DNA of 64,000 bases, from the NCBI RefSeq assembly GCF_000331245.1, contig NZ_ANFZ01000006.1, forward strand, positions 434,001-498,000, given 5' to 3'. This DNA comes from Blastomonas sp. AAP53 (lineage in GTDB: Bacteria; Pseudomonadota; Alphaproteobacteria; Sphingomonadales; Sphingomonadaceae). The notes under the pieces were generated by a model that worked only from the letters and a program-made list of their open reading frames with translations, was not told the origin of the DNA and made no database searches. Made by a program: the position numbers and the translations under genes. This document shows, piece by piece, positions 35,466 to 48,918 of this stretch (positions are counted from its first letter, which is position 1; each line of letters begins with the position of its first letter).

Positions 35466-35936
35466 ATGTCTCGTCGTCGTCGCCCAGAAAAGCGCGTCAT
35501 TCTTCCCGATCCCAAGTTCGGGGATCTGACGCTTTCCAAGTTCATGAACAACCTCATGCTGGACGGTAAGAAGTCCGTTGCAGAGCGTATTGTTTACGGT
35601 GCCATGGAAACCATGGAAGCCAAGGCCAAGGCCGACCCGCTTCCCATGTTCCACGATGCGCTGAACAACGTGAAGCCCGGCATCGAAGTTCGCAGCCGCC
35701 GCGTCGGTGGCGCGACCTACCAGGTTCCCGTCGAAGTTCGTCCGGAACGTGCCCAGGCTCTGGCCATCCGCTGGCTGATCTCGGCTGCGCGCAACCGCAG
35801 CGAAACCACGATGGCTGCGCGTCTGTCGGGCGAACTGCTCGATGCCGCCAACAATCGTGGCAATGCGGTCAAGAAGCGTGAAGACACGCACCGCATGGCC
35901 GAAGCGAACCGTGCATTCTCGCACTACCGCTGGTAA
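35466..35936 (+). CDS. rpsG: 30S ribosomal protein S7 (uS7)
   Basis: uS7 initiates assembly of the 30S head by binding the 3' domain of 16S rRNA. The 156-residue protein begins [20 protein letters not shown] and ends [15 protein letters not shown]. The family core [19 protein letters not shown] is intact. It is 57 bp downstream of rpsL with AGGAG before its ATG. In the str operon, S7 often represses translation of its own message; no obvious target was seen here. Confidence 0.97.
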   Translation: MSRRRRPEKRVILPDPKFGDLTLSKFMNNLMLDGKKSVAERIVYGAMETMEAKAKADPLPMFHDALNNVKPGIEVRSRRVGGATYQVPVEVRPERAQALAIRWLISAARNRSETTMAARLSGELLDAANNRGNAVKKREDTHRMAEANRAFSHYRW

Positions 35937-35940
35937 ATAT

Positions 35941-36100
35941 CGCTCTCTCCCTTGCGGGAGAGAGTTTGCTTCACGATTTGAAGCACGGGGAGGGCAGGGC
36001 GCACACCGGGTGCTGACCTGCCCCTCTCCCATTCCGCCTCGGCCAGCCTGCTGGTGAGGCACACCGTCCTCTTTCTGCAACGGGAGAGGGGTTTGGCGTT
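35941..36100. repeat. Hairpin-rich GC repeat between rpsG and fusA
   Basis: The 258-bp gap begins with CTCTCTCCC (35943-35951) pairing with GGGAGAGAG (35956-35964) around a TTGC loop. Further on, GGCAGG-type and CTCTCCC/GGGAGAG arms (about 36025 and 36082) form a larger structure. Such arrays match the short repeats found between genes at 49100, 52040, 61380 and 61550. They separate rpsL-rpsG from fusA and may cut or stabilise the transcript. Confidence 0.6.
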
Positions 36101-36194
36101 TGCTACATCGATAACCCCAATTCGCGCTGGTCAAAGCGCGGGGGCTTCATTATAGCGCGCGGCAAATTACGCCCCACACTTGGAGTTTATGATC

Positions 36195-38291
<2,097 letters not shown>

Positions 38292-38446
38292 GCCGGGCAT
38301 ACTCGCTATAGGCGCTCGACCTTAACCCGTCGAATCGCGCCTATGGCGCCACGGGCTTTCAATTGGGTGTTGACAGTTTTGGGCAGTCTCGCCAGAGCGC
38401 GGCGCGGACTATCCCACAGATAGTAAAAGAACGAAGGTAGGAAAAA

Positions 38447-39637
<1,191 letters not shown>

Positions 39638-39644
39638 TATAGGG

Positions 39645-39689
39645 CCATCTCCCGGACGGATTTGATTCGTTCGGGAGATGGCAGTTTTT
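39645..39689 (+). terminator. Rho-independent terminator after tuf
   Basis: CCATCTCCCG (39645-39654) pairs perfectly with CGGGAGATGG (39672-39681), and CAGTTTTT follows. The loop holds a further CG/CG pair. It lies 8 bp after the tuf stop codon and separates the str genes from the S10 genes. Confidence 0.85.
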
Positions 39690-39777
39690 CAATAGGCCGC
39701 CCCGGCGTTGGGTTCGAAAGAGCCAACGGGTTTCTGGGGCGGTTTGTTTTTCGCTCTTTCGCATCGGTAAAGTGGTA

Positions 39778-40089
39778 ATGGAAACGCAGAATATCCGTAT
39801 TCGCCTCAAGGCATTTGATCATCGCGTGCTTGATCAGGCAACCGGCGACATCGCCGACACAGCCCGTCGCACCGGCGCTCTCATTCGTGGTCCCATTCCG
39901 CTGCCGACGCGCATCGAGAAGTTCACCGTGAACCGCGGCCCGCATGTCGACAAGAAGTCGCGCGAGCAGTTCGAGGTGCGCACCTACAAGCGTTTGCTGG
40001 ATATTGTTCAGCCGACCCCGGCCACCGTCGATGCTCTGATGAAGCTCGAGCTGGCCGCAGGCGTCAACGTCGAGATCAAGCTGGCCTGA
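39778..40089 (+). CDS. rpsJ: 30S ribosomal protein S10 (uS10)
   Basis: uS10 is in the 30S head and also partners NusB in transcription antitermination. From ATG 39778 it has 103 residues and the core [18 protein letters not shown] and [17 protein letters not shown]. It begins the S10 operon, after the tuf terminator. The preceding 90 bp should contain its promoter. Confidence 0.97.
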   Translation: METQNIRIRLKAFDHRVLDQATGDIADTARRTGALIRGPIPLPTRIEKFTVNRGPHVDKKSREQFEVRTYKRLLDIVQPTPATVDALMKLELAAGVNVEIKLA

Positions 40090-40090
40090 T

Positions 40091-40258
40091 GCCAGCCGGC
40101 GCCGGGCAGGGCCTGGCGCTTCCATCCACTGGATGGGAACTACAAGGGATACCGCGCAGCAATGCTGCGGCACTGGTCCCCCGTCTTTTTCGATGCCCCT
40201 TGATGGGGATGCGGAAAAAGCCAACCCGGACGGGGTGATCATCAAATTTCGGGTTGGC
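40091..40258 (+). promoter_or_regulatory. Hairpin cluster between rpsJ and rplC
   Basis: The 255-bp gap between rpsJ and rplC holds several perfect stems: GCCAG/CTGGC (40091, 40113), CCATCC/GGATGG with a 3-base loop (40122-40136), CGCAGC/GCTGCG (40155-40169), CTTTTTC/GAAAAAG (40185-40220) enclosing a GCCCC/GGGG arm, and GCCAACCCG/CGGGTTGGC (40220-40258). They resemble an RNA leader for control of rplC onward. No known leader class was recognised. Confidence 0.45.
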
Positions 40259-40344
40259 CCTCAAGGTTCGCAGAACTTTGGGGGTTTTCGTTTGGATACG
40301 CCCGCAGGCAATTGTGCATGTGGGCCTCTATTGGGAGAAAGATC

Positions 40345-41103
40345 ATGCGCACTGGCGTGATCGCAAAGAAAGTCGGGATGACCCGCCTGTTCCAGGACGA
40401 TGGTCGGCACGTGCCGGTTACCGTTCTGTCGCTGGAAGATTGCCAGGTGGTTTCGGTCAAGAACCAGGATCGTGACGGATACGTCGCTGTTCAGCTGGGT
40501 GCCGGAGCTGCCAAGCCCAAGAACGTCAACAAGCCGCAGCGCGAGCATTTTGCCAAGGCAGAAGTCGCTCCCAAGATGCTGATGGCCGAGTTCCGCGTCG
40601 CTGACGATGCGATCCTCGATGTCGGCGCCACCATTTCGGCCAACCACTTCGTTGCCGGCCAGCTGGTCGACATCACCGGTCACACCCAGGGTAAGGGTTT
40701 TGCCGGTGCCATGAAGCGTTGGGGCTTCGGGGGTATGCGCGCATCGCATGGTGTGTCGATCTCACACCGTGCGCATGGTTCGACGGGTCAGCGCCAGGAT
40801 CCGGGCAAGGTTTTCAAGAACAAGAAGATGGCCGGCCACATGGGCGACCGTCAGCGCACGCAGCAGAACCTCGAAGTCGTCCGCACCGATGAGGCGCGCG
40901 GTCTGATTTTCGTCAAGGGTTCGGTCCCCGGTTCCAAGGGTGGCTGGCTGATGGTTCGTGATGCCGTCAAGGTTGATCGTCACGCTGACGCTCCGTATCC
41001 CGCCGCCATCCGCTCTGCAGCGGGTACCAATGACAATGCTCCTGCCGATACGCCTGCTGAAGACGTCGCGGTGGTTGAAGCAACCGACGGCCAGGAGGGT
41101 TAA
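40345..41103 (+). CDS. rplC: 50S ribosomal protein L3 (uL3)
   Basis: uL3 is an early assembly protein close to the peptidyl transferase centre. From ATG 40345 (preceded by GGGAGAAAG) it has 252 residues. It starts [19 protein letters not shown] and has [19 protein letters not shown] and [16 protein letters not shown]. The C-terminus has an acidic tail ([18 protein letters not shown]), longer than in E. coli. Confidence 0.97.
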   Translation: MRTGVIAKKVGMTRLFQDDGRHVPVTVLSLEDCQVVSVKNQDRDGYVAVQLGAGAAKPKNVNKPQREHFAKAEVAPKMLMAEFRVADDAILDVGATISANHFVAGQLVDITGHTQGKGFAGAMKRWGFGGMRASHGVSISHRAHGSTGQRQDPGKVFKNKKMAGHMGDRQRTQQNLEVVRTDEARGLIFVKGSVPGSKGGWLMVRDAVKVDRHADAPYPAAIRSAAGTNDNAPADTPAEDVAVVEATDGQEG

Positions 41104-41109
41104 TCAGCC

Positions 41110-41736
41110 ATGAAGCTCAAGGTCCAAACCCTCGACGCAACCGCCAGCGGCGACATCGAACTGAACGATGACGTCTTCGGTGTCGCGCCGCGTGCAGACA
41201 TTCTGCACCGTGTCGTCACCTGGCAGCTCGAAAATCGTCGCGGCACTGCCCGCGGCGCTCGCGAGCGTAGCGATGTTGCCCGTACCGGCAAGAAGTTCGG
41301 TCGCCAGAAGGGCGGCGGTACCGCTCGTCACGGCGATCGTCGTGCCCCGATCTTCATCGGCGGTGGTAAGGCTCACGGTCCTCGCGTCCGTGACTTCAAT
41401 CCTTCGCTGAACAAGAAGGTCCGTGCGCTCGGCCTGAAGATGGCTCTGTCGTCCAAGGTCGCCAGCGAAAGCCTGATCGTGGTCGACACGTTCGACATCA
41501 CCGAAGCCAAGACCAAGACTCTGCTGGCACAGCTCGGCAAGCTCGGTCTGGGCAAGAAGGCGCTGTTCATCGATGGCGATGCCGTGAACGACAATTTCAA
41601 GAAGGCTTCGGCCAACCTGATCGGTCTGAACGTGCTGCCCGCCGTTGGTGCCAACGTCTATGACATCCTGAAACACGATACGCTGGTGCTGACCCGCGCC
41701 GCTGTTGAAAAGCTGGAGGCACGGTTCAATGGCTAA
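41110..41736 (+). CDS. rplD: 50S ribosomal protein L4 (uL4)
   Basis: uL4 lines the polypeptide exit tunnel. The 208-residue protein has the extended-loop motif [21 protein letters not shown]-like sequence (at about 58-80), with [20 protein letters not shown]. In gamma-proteobacteria L4 also represses the S10 operon; whether it does so here is unknown. It overlaps rplW by eight bases (ATGGCTAA). Confidence 0.97.
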   Translation: MKLKVQTLDATASGDIELNDDVFGVAPRADILHRVVTWQLENRRGTARGARERSDVARTGKKFGRQKGGGTARHGDRRAPIFIGGGKAHGPRVRDFNPSLNKKVRALGLKMALSSKVASESLIVVDTFDITEAKTKTLLAQLGKLGLGKKALFIDGDAVNDNFKKASANLIGLNVLPAVGANVYDILKHDTLVLTRAAVEKLEARFNG

Positions 41737-42040
41737 AAATTCCGACACCATCGATACCCGTCATTATGACGTGATCGTGGCTCCGCACATCACCGAGAAG
41801 TCGACGCTGCTGAGCGAGAACAACGCGGTGGTTTTCAAGGTCACGCAGGACGCGACCAAGCCGCAGATCAAGGCTGCCGTCGAGGCGCTGTTCGATGTCA
41901 AGGTGATCGGGGTGAACACCCTGGTCCAGAAGGGCAAGACCAAGCGTTGGAAGGGCCGTCCCTACACCCGCAACGACATCAAGAAAGCCGTTGTTCGTCT
42001 GGCCGAAGGCCAGTCGATCGACGTCACCACCGGCGTCTGA
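41729..42040 (+). CDS. rplW: 50S ribosomal protein L23 (uL23)
   Basis: uL23 sits at the exit of the peptide tunnel and docks trigger factor and SRP. From ATG 41729 it has 103 residues ([20 protein letters not shown]). The family core [27 protein letters not shown] and [13 protein letters not shown] are intact. The start lies inside the end of rplD, eight bases before its stop. Confidence 0.96.
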   Translation: MAKNSDTIDTRHYDVIVAPHITEKSTLLSENNAVVFKVTQDATKPQIKAAVEALFDVKVIGVNTLVQKGKTKRWKGRPYTRNDIKKAVVRLAEGQSIDVTTGV

Positions 42041-42069
42041 GCGCGGTTCGTAGCTGACAGGATAGAGAT

Positions 42070-42906
42070 ATGGCACTCAAATCATATAATCCGACAAGCC
42101 CGGGCCGTCGTGGTCTGATTCTTGTCGATCGCAGCGACCTGTACAAGGGCGGCCCCGTCAAGGCGCTGACCGAAGGCAAGCGCAAGACCGGTGGCCGCAA
42201 CAACAAGGGTCACGTGACCTCGCGCGGCATCGCCGGTGGTCACAAGCAGCGTTATCGCATCGTCGACTTCAAGCGTCGCAAGATGGACGTTGCTGGCACC
42301 GTGGAGCGGATCGAATACGATCCCAACCGCACCGCCTTCATCGCGCTGATCAAGTACGAAGACGGCGAAGTCGCGTACATCCTGGCCCCGCAGCGTCTTG
42401 CTGTCGGCGATCAGGTGATCGCCAGCGAGAAGACCGACGTGAAGCCGGGCAACGCCATGAAGCTGGCACAGATGCCGGTCGGCACCATCATCCACAACGT
42501 GGAGATGAAGCCGGGCAAGGGCGGTCAGATCGCACGTTCGGCTGGCACCTACGCGCAGGTCGTCGGTCGTGACCGCGGCATGGTGATGGTCCGTCTGAAC
42601 TCGGGCGAACAGCGTTACATCCCCGGCGCCTGCATGGGCACGGTGGGCGCAGTGTCGAACCCCGACAACAGCAACCAGAACTTCGCCAAGGCTGGTCGCA
42701 AGCGCTGGATGGGCCGTCGTCCGCTGACGCGCGGTGTCGCCAAGAACCCGGTCGATCACCCGCATGGTGGTGGTGAAGGCCGCACCTCTGGTGGCCGTCA
42801 TCCGGTTACGCCGTGGGGCAAGCCGACCAAGGGCATGCGCACCCGCAAGAACAAGTCGACTGACAAGATGATCATCCGGTCACGTCACGCGAAGAAGAAG
42901 AGGTAA
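42070..42906 (+). CDS. rplB: 50S ribosomal protein L2 (uL2)
   Basis: uL2 helps join the subunits and shape the peptidyl transferase centre. The 278-residue protein starts [17 protein letters not shown] and has [16 protein letters not shown], the [18 protein letters not shown] loop and the essential histidine region [19 protein letters not shown]. Confidence 0.98.
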   Translation: MALKSYNPTSPGRRGLILVDRSDLYKGGPVKALTEGKRKTGGRNNKGHVTSRGIAGGHKQRYRIVDFKRRKMDVAGTVERIEYDPNRTAFIALIKYEDGEVAYILAPQRLAVGDQVIASEKTDVKPGNAMKLAQMPVGTIIHNVEMKPGKGGQIARSAGTYAQVVGRDRGMVMVRLNSGEQRYIPGACMGTVGAVSNPDNSNQNFAKAGRKRWMGRRPLTRGVAKNPVDHPHGGGEGRTSGGRHPVTPWGKPTKGMRTRKNKSTDKMIIRSRHAKKKR

Positions 42907-42909
42907 GTC

Positions 42910-43185
42910 ATGGCTCGCTCAATCAAAAAGGGGCCGTTCTTCGACCTGTATCTGCTGAAGAAGGCAGAAACGGCGCAGGACGCTGGCGGCCGTGCTCCGA
43001 TCAAGACGTGGTCGCGTCGTTCGACGATCCTGCCGCAGTTCGTCGGCCTGACGTTCAACGTCTACAACGGTCACAAGTTCATCCCGGTTTCGGTCAACGA
43101 AGACATGGTGGGTCACAAGCTGGGCGAATTCGCTCCGACCCGCACCTTCCCTGGCCACGCTGCTGACAAGAAGGGCAAGCGCTAA
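42910..43185 (+). CDS. rpsS: 30S ribosomal protein S19 (uS19)
   Basis: uS19 binds 16S rRNA in the 30S head next to S13. The 91-residue protein starts [20 protein letters not shown] and ends with [19 protein letters not shown], both typical. It starts three bases after rplB, and its stop codon shares a base with the rplV ATG (TAATG). Confidence 0.97.
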   Translation: MARSIKKGPFFDLYLLKKAETAQDAGGRAPIKTWSRRSTILPQFVGLTFNVYNGHKFIPVSVNEDMVGHKLGEFAPTRTFPGHAADKKGKR

Positions 43186-43562
43186 TGGGCAAGGCAAAAT
43201 CTCCGCGTCGCGTTGGTGACAATGAGGCTCTGGCTGTCGGCACGACCATCCGTGGTTCTGCGCAGAAGCTGGGTCTGGTTGCTGCCCTGATCCGTGGCAA
43301 GAAGGCTGAAGAAGCCATGAACATCCTGGCCTTCTCCAAGAAGGGCATGGCTGTTGATGCGCGCAAGGTTCTGGCATCTGCGATTGCGAATGCCGAAAAC
43401 AACCACAATCTCGATGTAGACGCGCTGGTCGTGGCTGAAGCGAGTGTTGGCAAGGCGATCACGATGAAGCGTTTCATGACGCGCGCTCGTGGCCGTTCCA
43501 GCCGCATCCTGAAGCCGTTCAGCCGCTTGCGCATCGTTGTGCGCGAACAAGAGGAAGCGTAA
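43185..43562 (+). CDS. rplV: 50S ribosomal protein L22 (uL22)
   Basis: uL22 has a long loop reaching into the exit tunnel, where macrolide resistance and stalling peptides act. The 125-residue protein starts [20 protein letters not shown] and has [21 protein letters not shown] at the loop. No unusual deletion is apparent. Confidence 0.96.
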   Translation: MGKAKSPRRVGDNEALAVGTTIRGSAQKLGLVAALIRGKKAEEAMNILAFSKKGMAVDARKVLASAIANAENNHNLDVDALVVAEASVGKAITMKRFMTRARGRSSRILKPFSRLRIVVREQEEA

Positions 43563-43565
43563 GTC

Positions 43566-44264
43566 ATGGGTCAGAAGAGCAATCCGATCGGCCTGCGCCT
43601 GCAGATCAACCGCACTTGGGACAGCCGCTGGTACGCCGAAGGGCGCGACTATGCAAAGATGCTCAAGGAAGACATCGAGCTGCGCAAGTTCATCATGAAG
43701 ACGATGCCCCAGGCAGCGATCTCCAAGGTGGTCATCGAGCGTCCCGCACGTCTGTGCCGCGTCTCCATCTATGCTGCACGTCCTGGCGTGATCATCGGTA
43801 AGAAGGGTGCGGACATCGAGAAGCTTCGCAAGAAGCTGGAATCGATGATCGACGGCGGCGAAGTGAAGCTGAACATCGTTGAAATCCGCAAGCCGGAAAT
43901 CGATGCCAAGCTCGTTGCGCAGGGCATTGCCGATCAGCTGATCCGCCGCGTGGCTTTCCGTCGTGCGATGAAGCGCGCCGTGCAGTCCGCGCTGCGTCTG
44001 GGTGCCGAAGGCATCAAGATCACCTGCGGCGGTCGTCTGGGTGGTGCAGAAATCGCGCGTACCGAATGGTACCGTGAAGGCCGCGTGCCGCTGCACACTC
44101 TGCGCGCCAATGTCGACTATGCCGATGCCGAAGCGCTGACCGCGTACGGCATCATCGGCATCAAGTGCTGGATCTTCAAGGGCGAAATCCTTGGTCACGA
44201 TCCGATGGCGCAGGACCGGCTGATGATGGAAGCGCAGACTTCCGGCGTCCGTCCGGCCCGCTGA
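43566..44264 (+). CDS. rpsC: 30S ribosomal protein S3 (uS3)
   Basis: uS3 lines the mRNA entry channel and has helicase activity with S4 and S5. The 232-residue protein starts [19 protein letters not shown] and has the KH domain motif [13 protein letters not shown] and the [21 protein letters not shown]-type C-domain (in two stretches). Confidence 0.97.
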   Translation: MGQKSNPIGLRLQINRTWDSRWYAEGRDYAKMLKEDIELRKFIMKTMPQAAISKVVIERPARLCRVSIYAARPGVIIGKKGADIEKLRKKLESMIDGGEVKLNIVEIRKPEIDAKLVAQGIADQLIRRVAFRRAMKRAVQSALRLGAEGIKITCGGRLGGAEIARTEWYREGRVPLHTLRANVDYADAEALTAYGIIGIKCWIFKGEILGHDPMAQDRLMMEAQTSGVRPAR

Positions 44265-44294
44265 GCCCAGAACAGACAGACAAGGTAGAGCATC

Positions 44295-44729
44295 ATGCTG
44301 CAACCGAAGAAAATGAAGTTCCGCAAGGCTTTCAAGGGCCGTATCAGCGGGAATGCGCCGGGCGGAACCACGCTGAATTTCGGATCTTATGGCCTGAAGG
44401 CCATGGAGCCCGAGCGGATCACCGCGCGTCAGATCGAAGCTGCCCGTCGTGCCATCACGCGTCACATCAAGCGTCAGGGACGTTTGTGGATCCGCGTGTT
44501 CCCCGACGTGCCCGTGACCAAGAAGCCTGCCGAAGTTCGTCAGGGCAAGGGCAAGGGTTCGGTGGAATACTGGGCCGCTCGCGTCAAGCCAGGCCGCATC
44601 CTGTTCGAACTGGATGGCGTTCCCGGCCCGATTGCCGCAGTGGCATTCGAGCGCGCAGCCATGAAGCTGCCGATCAAGACCAAGGTTGTGGCCCGCCTCG
44701 GCGATACGTCGCACCTGGGAGGTGAGTGA
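44295..44729 (+). CDS. rplP: 50S ribosomal protein L16 (uL16)
   Basis: uL16 binds near the A-site tRNA and organises the 50S functional core. The 144-residue protein starts [20 protein letters not shown] and has [27 protein letters not shown]. The stop codon overlaps the rpmC ATG by one base (TGATG). Confidence 0.97.
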   Translation: MLQPKKMKFRKAFKGRISGNAPGGTTLNFGSYGLKAMEPERITARQIEAARRAITRHIKRQGRLWIRVFPDVPVTKKPAEVRQGKGKGSVEYWAARVKPGRILFELDGVPGPIAAVAFERAAMKLPIKTKVVARLGDTSHLGGE

Positions 44730-44938
44730 TGACCAAGATTGTTGAAGACCTGCGCACCAAGACCGACGACCAGCTTTCGAGCGAACTCGGCGCGCTGAAG
44801 AAGGAAGCGTTCAACCTGCGCTTCCAGGCTGCGACCAACCAGCTGGAGCGCCCCGCGCGTGTCCGCGAAGTGCGTCGCAACATTGCCCGCATCAAGACGT
44901 TGCAGAGCGAGCGCGCAAGCGCCGCCGCTGCCAAGTAA
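44729..44938 (+). CDS. rpmC: 50S ribosomal protein L29 (uL29)
   Basis: uL29 sits beside L23 at the tunnel exit. From ATG 44729 it has 69 residues; a GTG at 44726 is less likely. It shows [21 protein letters not shown] and [19 protein letters not shown], normal for the family. Confidence 0.95.
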   Translation: MTKIVEDLRTKTDDQLSSELGALKKEAFNLRFQAATNQLERPARVREVRRNIARIKTLQSERASAAAAK

Positions 44939-44948
44939 GGAGGCCGAT

Positions 44949-45218
44949 ATGCCGAAACGAGTTCTGACCGGAACGGTGGTCTCCGACAAGGGCGACAAGA
45001 CCGTTGTCGTGAATGTCGAGCGCAAGGTGAAGCACCCGTTGTACGGGAAGATCATCCGTCGTTCGAAGAAGTATCACGCGCACGACGAGACCAACAGCTT
45101 CAAGGAAGGCGAAACCGTCCGCATCGAAGAGACGGCGCCGATTTCGAAGCTGAAGACCTGGAAGGTGCTGGATCGGGTGAACACCCACAAGGCGCCTGAG
45201 GCTTCGACCGAAGCGTAA
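44949..45218 (+). CDS. rpsQ: 30S ribosomal protein S17 (uS17)
   Basis: uS17 is a primary 16S rRNA-binding protein. From ATG 44949 it has 89 residues ([20 protein letters not shown]) with [26 protein letters not shown] just before the start is a strong Shine-Dalgarno sequence. Confidence 0.96.
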   Translation: MPKRVLTGTVVSDKGDKTVVVNVERKVKHPLYGKIIRRSKKYHAHDETNSFKEGETVRIEETAPISKLKTWKVLDRVNTHKAPEASTEA

Positions 45219-45275
45219 TTCAATCAGGAACTGCCGGACTGGTTCCGGCAAGCCAGACAAGAAGGAAACGGATCC

Positions 45276-45644
45276 ATGATCCAGATGCAATCCAATCTTG
45301 ATGTTGCAGACAACAGTGGCGCCAAGCGCGTCCAGTGCATCAAGGTTCTCGGCGGATCGAAGCGTCGCTTCGCCGGCGTGGGCGACATCATCGTCGTCTC
45401 CGTCAAGGAAGCTGCCCCTCGCGGCCGCGTGAAGAAGGGCGACGTTCACCGCGCCGTCATCGTGCGTACCGCCAAGGACGTCCGTCGCTCCGACGGCACC
45501 GTGATCCGCTTCGACAGCAATGCTGCCGTCCTGGTCAACAAGAACGACGAGCCCATCGGCACGCGTATCTTTGGCCCGGTGGTTCGTGAACTTCGTGCGC
45601 GCAAGCACATGAAGATCATCTCGCTGGCTCCGGAGGTGCTGTAA
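45276..45644 (+). CDS. rplN: 50S ribosomal protein L14 (uL14)
   Basis: uL14 forms an intersubunit bridge and binds RsfS in silencing. The 122-residue protein starts [20 protein letters not shown] and has [20 protein letters not shown]. It opens the spc gene block after a 57-bp gap. Confidence 0.97.
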   Translation: MIQMQSNLDVADNSGAKRVQCIKVLGGSKRRFAGVGDIIVVSVKEAAPRGRVKKGDVHRAVIVRTAKDVRRSDGTVIRFDSNAAVLVNKNDEPIGTRIFGPVVRELRARKHMKIISLAPEVL

Positions 45645-45646
45645 CC

Positions 45647-45967
45647 ATGGCTGCTGCAAAGATCAAAAAGGGTGACAACGTTGTTGTCCTGTCCGGCAAG
45701 GACAAGGGCCGCACCGGTACCGTCGCCAAGGTGATGCCGAAGGACGACAAGGTCCTGGTTTCTGGCCTGAACGTGATGACCCGTCATCGCAAGCCGACGC
45801 AGGCGAATCCTCAGGGCGGTCTCGACCGCGTTGAAGCTCCGCTGCACATTTCGAAGGTCGCTGTTGCCGACCCGAAGACCGGCGCACCTACGCGCGTCCG
45901 CTTTGAAACGGTCGACGGCAAGAAGGTCCGCGTGGCTGTAAAGTCCGGGGAGAAAATCGATGGCTGA
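45647..45967 (+). CDS. rplX: 50S ribosomal protein L24 (uL24)
   Basis: uL24 nucleates 50S assembly. The 106-residue protein starts [21 protein letters not shown] (KOW motif) and has [21 protein letters not shown]. Its end overlaps the rplE start by eight bases (ATGGCTGA), the same arrangement as rplD/rplW. Confidence 0.96.
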   Translation: MAAAKIKKGDNVVVLSGKDKGRTGTVAKVMPKDDKVLVSGLNVMTRHRKPTQANPQGGLDRVEAPLHISKVAVADPKTGAPTRVRFETVDGKKVRVAVKSGEKIDG

Positions 45968-46541
45968 TAAGTACGTGCCCCGCATGCGTCAGCGTTATGA
46001 CGACGTCGTGGTGAAGGCGATGCAGGAAAAGTTCGGTTACACGAACCCTATGCAGATCCCGAAGCTCGAGAAGATCACCATCAACATGGGTGTCGGCGAA
46101 GGCAGCCAGGACAAGAAGAAGGTGACCACTGCCGCTGCCGAAATGGAACTGATCGCTGGCCAGAAGCCCGTGATCACCAAGGCACGCAAGTCCATCGCAC
46201 AGTTCAAGCTGCGCGAAGGCATGCCGATCGGCTGCAAGGTGACGCTGCGCAAGGAGCGTATGTTCGAATTTCTCGATCGTCTGGTGACGATCGCGATGCC
46301 GCGCATTCGCGATTTCCGTGGCCTGAACCCGAAGAGCTTTGACGGACGCGGCAACTATGCCATGGGCCTGAAAGAGCAGATCATTTTCCCCGAAATCAGC
46401 TACGACCAGATCGACGCTGTTCGCGGAATGGACATCATTGTGACCACGACGGCCAAGACGGACGATGAAGCGCGCGAACTGCTGCGCCTCTTCGGCTTCC
46501 CGTTCCCGATCGAGGAAACCCAGGAACAGGCGGCGGCTTAA
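45960..46541 (+). CDS. rplE: 50S ribosomal protein L5 (uL5)
   Basis: uL5 binds 5S rRNA and contacts the P-site tRNA. The 193-residue protein has [39 protein letters not shown] and [19 protein letters not shown]. It carries a short extra C-terminal tail ([11 protein letters not shown]). Confidence 0.97.
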   Translation: MADKYVPRMRQRYDDVVVKAMQEKFGYTNPMQIPKLEKITINMGVGEGSQDKKKVTTAAAEMELIAGQKPVITKARKSIAQFKLREGMPIGCKVTLRKERMFEFLDRLVTIAMPRIRDFRGLNPKSFDGRGNYAMGLKEQIIFPEISYDQIDAVRGMDIIVTTTAKTDDEARELLRLFGFPFPIEETQEQAAA

Positions 46542-46581
46542 AAGCCCTCCGTCTCGCAATAGAAAGGCGAGAACTTAAGTC

Positions 46582-46887
46582 ATGGCGAAACTGAGTTCCA
46601 TCAACAAGAACGAACGTCGCAAGAAGATGGTCAAGCAGTATGCTGGCCGTTATGCGCGGCTCCGTGCGAAGGCAGAAGATACCAATCTTGACGAAACCGA
46701 GCGTCTGATCGCCCGGCTCAAGATGGCCGAGCTGCCCCGCAACGCAAACCCCACGCGCGTGCGCAACCGGTGCAACACCACTGGTCGTCCCCGTGCTTAT
46801 TACCGCAAGTTCGGGCTCTGCCGTATCGAGCTGCGTGATCTGGCCAACAAGGGCCTGATCCCCGGCGTTACGAAGTCCAGCTGGTAA
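46582..46887 (+). CDS. rpsN: 30S ribosomal protein S14 (uS14), zinc-free type
   Basis: uS14 helps assemble the 30S head. The 101-residue protein is the long, zinc-independent form; the CxxC zinc pairs are missing from [20 protein letters not shown]. It starts [20 protein letters not shown] and ends PGVTKSSW. Confidence 0.96.
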   Translation: MAKLSSINKNERRKKMVKQYAGRYARLRAKAEDTNLDETERLIARLKMAELPRNANPTRVRNRCNTTGRPRAYYRKFGLCRIELRDLANKGLIPGVTKSSW

Positions 46888-46899
46888 GGATTTGAAGAT

Positions 46900-47295
46900 A
46901 TGGCAATGACCGATCCTCTGGGCGATATGCTCACCCGCATCCGTAATGGCCAGCAGGCCAAGAAGGACAGCGTGATGTCGCCGGCATCGAACCTGCGCGC
47001 TCGCGTGCTCGACGTTCTGCAGCGTGAAGGCTATATCCGCGGATATACCGAAGAGCTGCTGGGCCGTCACAAGGGCCTGCGCATCGAGCTCAAGTATTTC
47101 GAGGGCCAGCCTGCGATCAAGCATGTTGCTCGCGTGTCCAAGCCTGGCCGCCGCGTCTATTCGGGTTCGAAGGAACTTCCGATTGTGCGCAACGGCCTTG
47201 GCATCACCATCGTATCCACCCCCCGCGGTGTTCTGTCCGACGCTGAAGCGCGCGAACAGAATGTTGGCGGCGAGGTGCTGGCGGAGGTATTCTGA
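46900..47295 (+). CDS. rpsH: 30S ribosomal protein S8 (uS8)
   Basis: uS8 binds the central domain of 16S rRNA. In E. coli it represses the spc operon at the L5 site. The 131-residue protein starts [20 protein letters not shown] and ends with [20 protein letters not shown] then [13 protein letters not shown]. The rplF start follows one base after its stop. Confidence 0.97.
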   Translation: MAMTDPLGDMLTRIRNGQQAKKDSVMSPASNLRARVLDVLQREGYIRGYTEELLGRHKGLRIELKYFEGQPAIKHVARVSKPGRRVYSGSKELPIVRNGLGITIVSTPRGVLSDAEAREQNVGGEVLAEVF

Positions 47296-47296
47296 T

Positions 47297-47830
47297 ATGA
47301 GCCGCATTGGTAAAAAGCCTGTGGCAATTCCCGCAGGCGTCACCGCGTCGATGGCCAATGGTGTTCTCACCATGAAGGGCCCCAAGGGCGAACTGACCAT
47401 GCAGACCGTGCCCGACATCACCTATGAACTGGGTGATGATCAGGTTTCGGTAAAGCCGGCCAACGGCACCCGCCGTGCCCGCGCTTTCTGGGGCATGCAG
47501 CGTACGCTGGTCCAGAACCTGGTTGTTGGTGTGACCGAAGGTTTCACCAAGACGCTGAACATTACCGGCGTCGGCTATCGTGCCAACGTGCAGGGCAGCA
47601 ACCTCAAGCTGCAGCTCGGCTACAGCCATGACGTCGATTTCGCCATTCCGGACGGCATCGACATCAAGACCCCGGATCAGACGACGATCCACATTTCGGG
47701 CAGCGACCGCCAGAAGGTTGGTCAAGTTGCCGCTGAAATTCGTCGCTGGCGCAAGCCGGAGCCCTACAAGGGCAAGGGTATCAAATATGCGGGCGAGTTT
47801 ATCTTCCGCAAGGAAGGGAAGAAGAAGTAA
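47297..47830 (+). CDS. rplF: 50S ribosomal protein L6 (uL6)
   Basis: uL6 lies near the sarcin-ricin loop. From ATG 47297 it has 177 residues, starts [20 protein letters not shown] and ends with the signature [20 protein letters not shown]. The longer frame from 47024 is an overlap with rpsH in another frame. Confidence 0.97.
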   Translation: MSRIGKKPVAIPAGVTASMANGVLTMKGPKGELTMQTVPDITYELGDDQVSVKPANGTRRARAFWGMQRTLVQNLVVGVTEGFTKTLNITGVGYRANVQGSNLKLQLGYSHDVDFAIPDGIDIKTPDQTTIHISGSDRQKVGQVAAEIRRWRKPEPYKGKGIKYAGEFIFRKEGKKK

Positions 47831-47833
47831 GCC

Positions 47834-48184
47834 ATGGCGAAGCTCTCTTTATTCGATCGTCGCCGTCAGCGCGTCCGCAGCTCGCTGCGGGCCCGTGCAG
47901 GCGGACGTCCCCGTCTTTCGGTGCACCGCACCGGCAAGCACATCTATGCACAGATCATCGACGACGCAGCCGGCAAGACGCTGGCTTCGGCTTCGACCCT
48001 GGTCAAGGGCAGCAAGGCATCAGGTGCTACCGTTGCCGACGCCATCGCCGTTGGCAAGCAGATCGCCGAGGCTGGCAAGCAGGCGGGTGTGACCACCGTT
48101 GTGTTCGACCGTGGCGGTTTCATTTTTCATGGCCGGGTCAAGGCCCTGGCTGATGCCGCACGCGAAGGCGGACTGGAGTTTTAA
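47834..48184 (+). CDS. rplR: 50S ribosomal protein L18 (uL18)
   Basis: uL18 binds 5S rRNA with L5. The 116-residue protein has [40 protein letters not shown] and [20 protein letters not shown]. Its TAA stop shares a base with the rpsE ATG. Confidence 0.96.
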   Translation: MAKLSLFDRRRQRVRSSLRARAGGRPRLSVHRTGKHIYAQIIDDAAGKTLASASTLVKGSKASGATVADAIAVGKQIAEAGKQAGVTTVVFDRGGFIFHGRVKALADAAREGGLEF

Positions 48185-48912
48185 TGATGGCCGATGAAGT
48201 GACAAGCTCGGAAGCTGCCGACAACCAGAGCCCCGAACAGGGAGCTCAGCCTGCCCAGCAGGAACGTCAGGGCCGTGGTGGTCGTGGTCGTGGCCGTGGC
48301 GGCAACGAACGTGGCGGCAATGATCGCGGTGGCCGTGGCCGTCGTGATGACCGTAACAAGCGCGACGAAGATCAGGGCGAAGAGCTGATCGAGAAGCTGG
48401 TGCACATCAACCGTGTGTCGAAGACCGTCAAGGGCGGTAAGCGTTTCGGTTTTGCTGCACTGGTCGTGGTTGGTGATGGCCAGGGTCGCGCCGGTTTCGG
48501 CCATGGCAAGGCACGCGAAGTGCCTGAGGCGATCAGCAAGGCAACCGCTGCTGCCAAGAAGAAGATGATCCGCGTTCCGCTCAAGGAAGGCCGCACGCTT
48601 CACCATGACGGCACCGGCCATTTCGGTGCGGGCAAGGTTACGCTGCGCAGCGCACCGCAGGGTACCGGCATCATCGCCGGTGGTCCGATGCGCGCTGTGT
48701 TCGAAAGCCTGGGCGTGGCGGACGTTGTGACCAAGTCCAACGGCACGTCGAACCCCTATAACATGATCCGCGCGACCTTCGAGGCGCTCGGCGAACAGAC
48801 CAGCCCCAAGTCGGTGGCAGCACGTCGTGGCAAGAAGATTGCAGACCTGCTGGGCCGTGGTGGTGCCAGTGCTGTTGTCGCCGAGGCTGAAGCCGCTGCG
48901 ATTACGGAGTAA
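48184..48912 (+). CDS. rpsE: 30S ribosomal protein S5 (uS5) with RG-rich N-terminal extension
   Basis: uS5 supports decoding accuracy and mRNA unwinding. The frame has 242 residues, about 75 more than the E. coli protein. An acidic stretch (about 1-27) leads to repeats of Arg and Gly ([20 protein letters not shown], about 30-50), then the normal S5 core with [33 protein letters not shown] and the ARTSN-like [22 protein letters not shown] 48184 and 48187 are both possible. Extensions like this are usual in sphingomonads. Confidence 0.95.
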   Translation: MMADEVTSSEAADNQSPEQGAQPAQQERQGRGGRGRGRGGNERGGNDRGGRGRRDDRNKRDEDQGEELIEKLVHINRVSKTVKGGKRFGFAALVVVGDGQGRAGFGHGKAREVPEAISKATAAAKKKMIRVPLKEGRTLHHDGTGHFGAGKVTLRSAPQGTGIIAGGPMRAVFESLGVADVVTKSNGTSNPYNMIRATFEALGEQTSPKSVAARRGKKIADLLGRGGASAVVAEAEAAAITE

Positions 48913-48918
48913 AGCGAC

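Noticed and set aside
38370-38375. TTGACA before tuf as a promoter -35 box
   Set aside because: No acceptable -10 hexamer stands 16-18 bases downstream (only CG-rich bases), so I did not annotate it.
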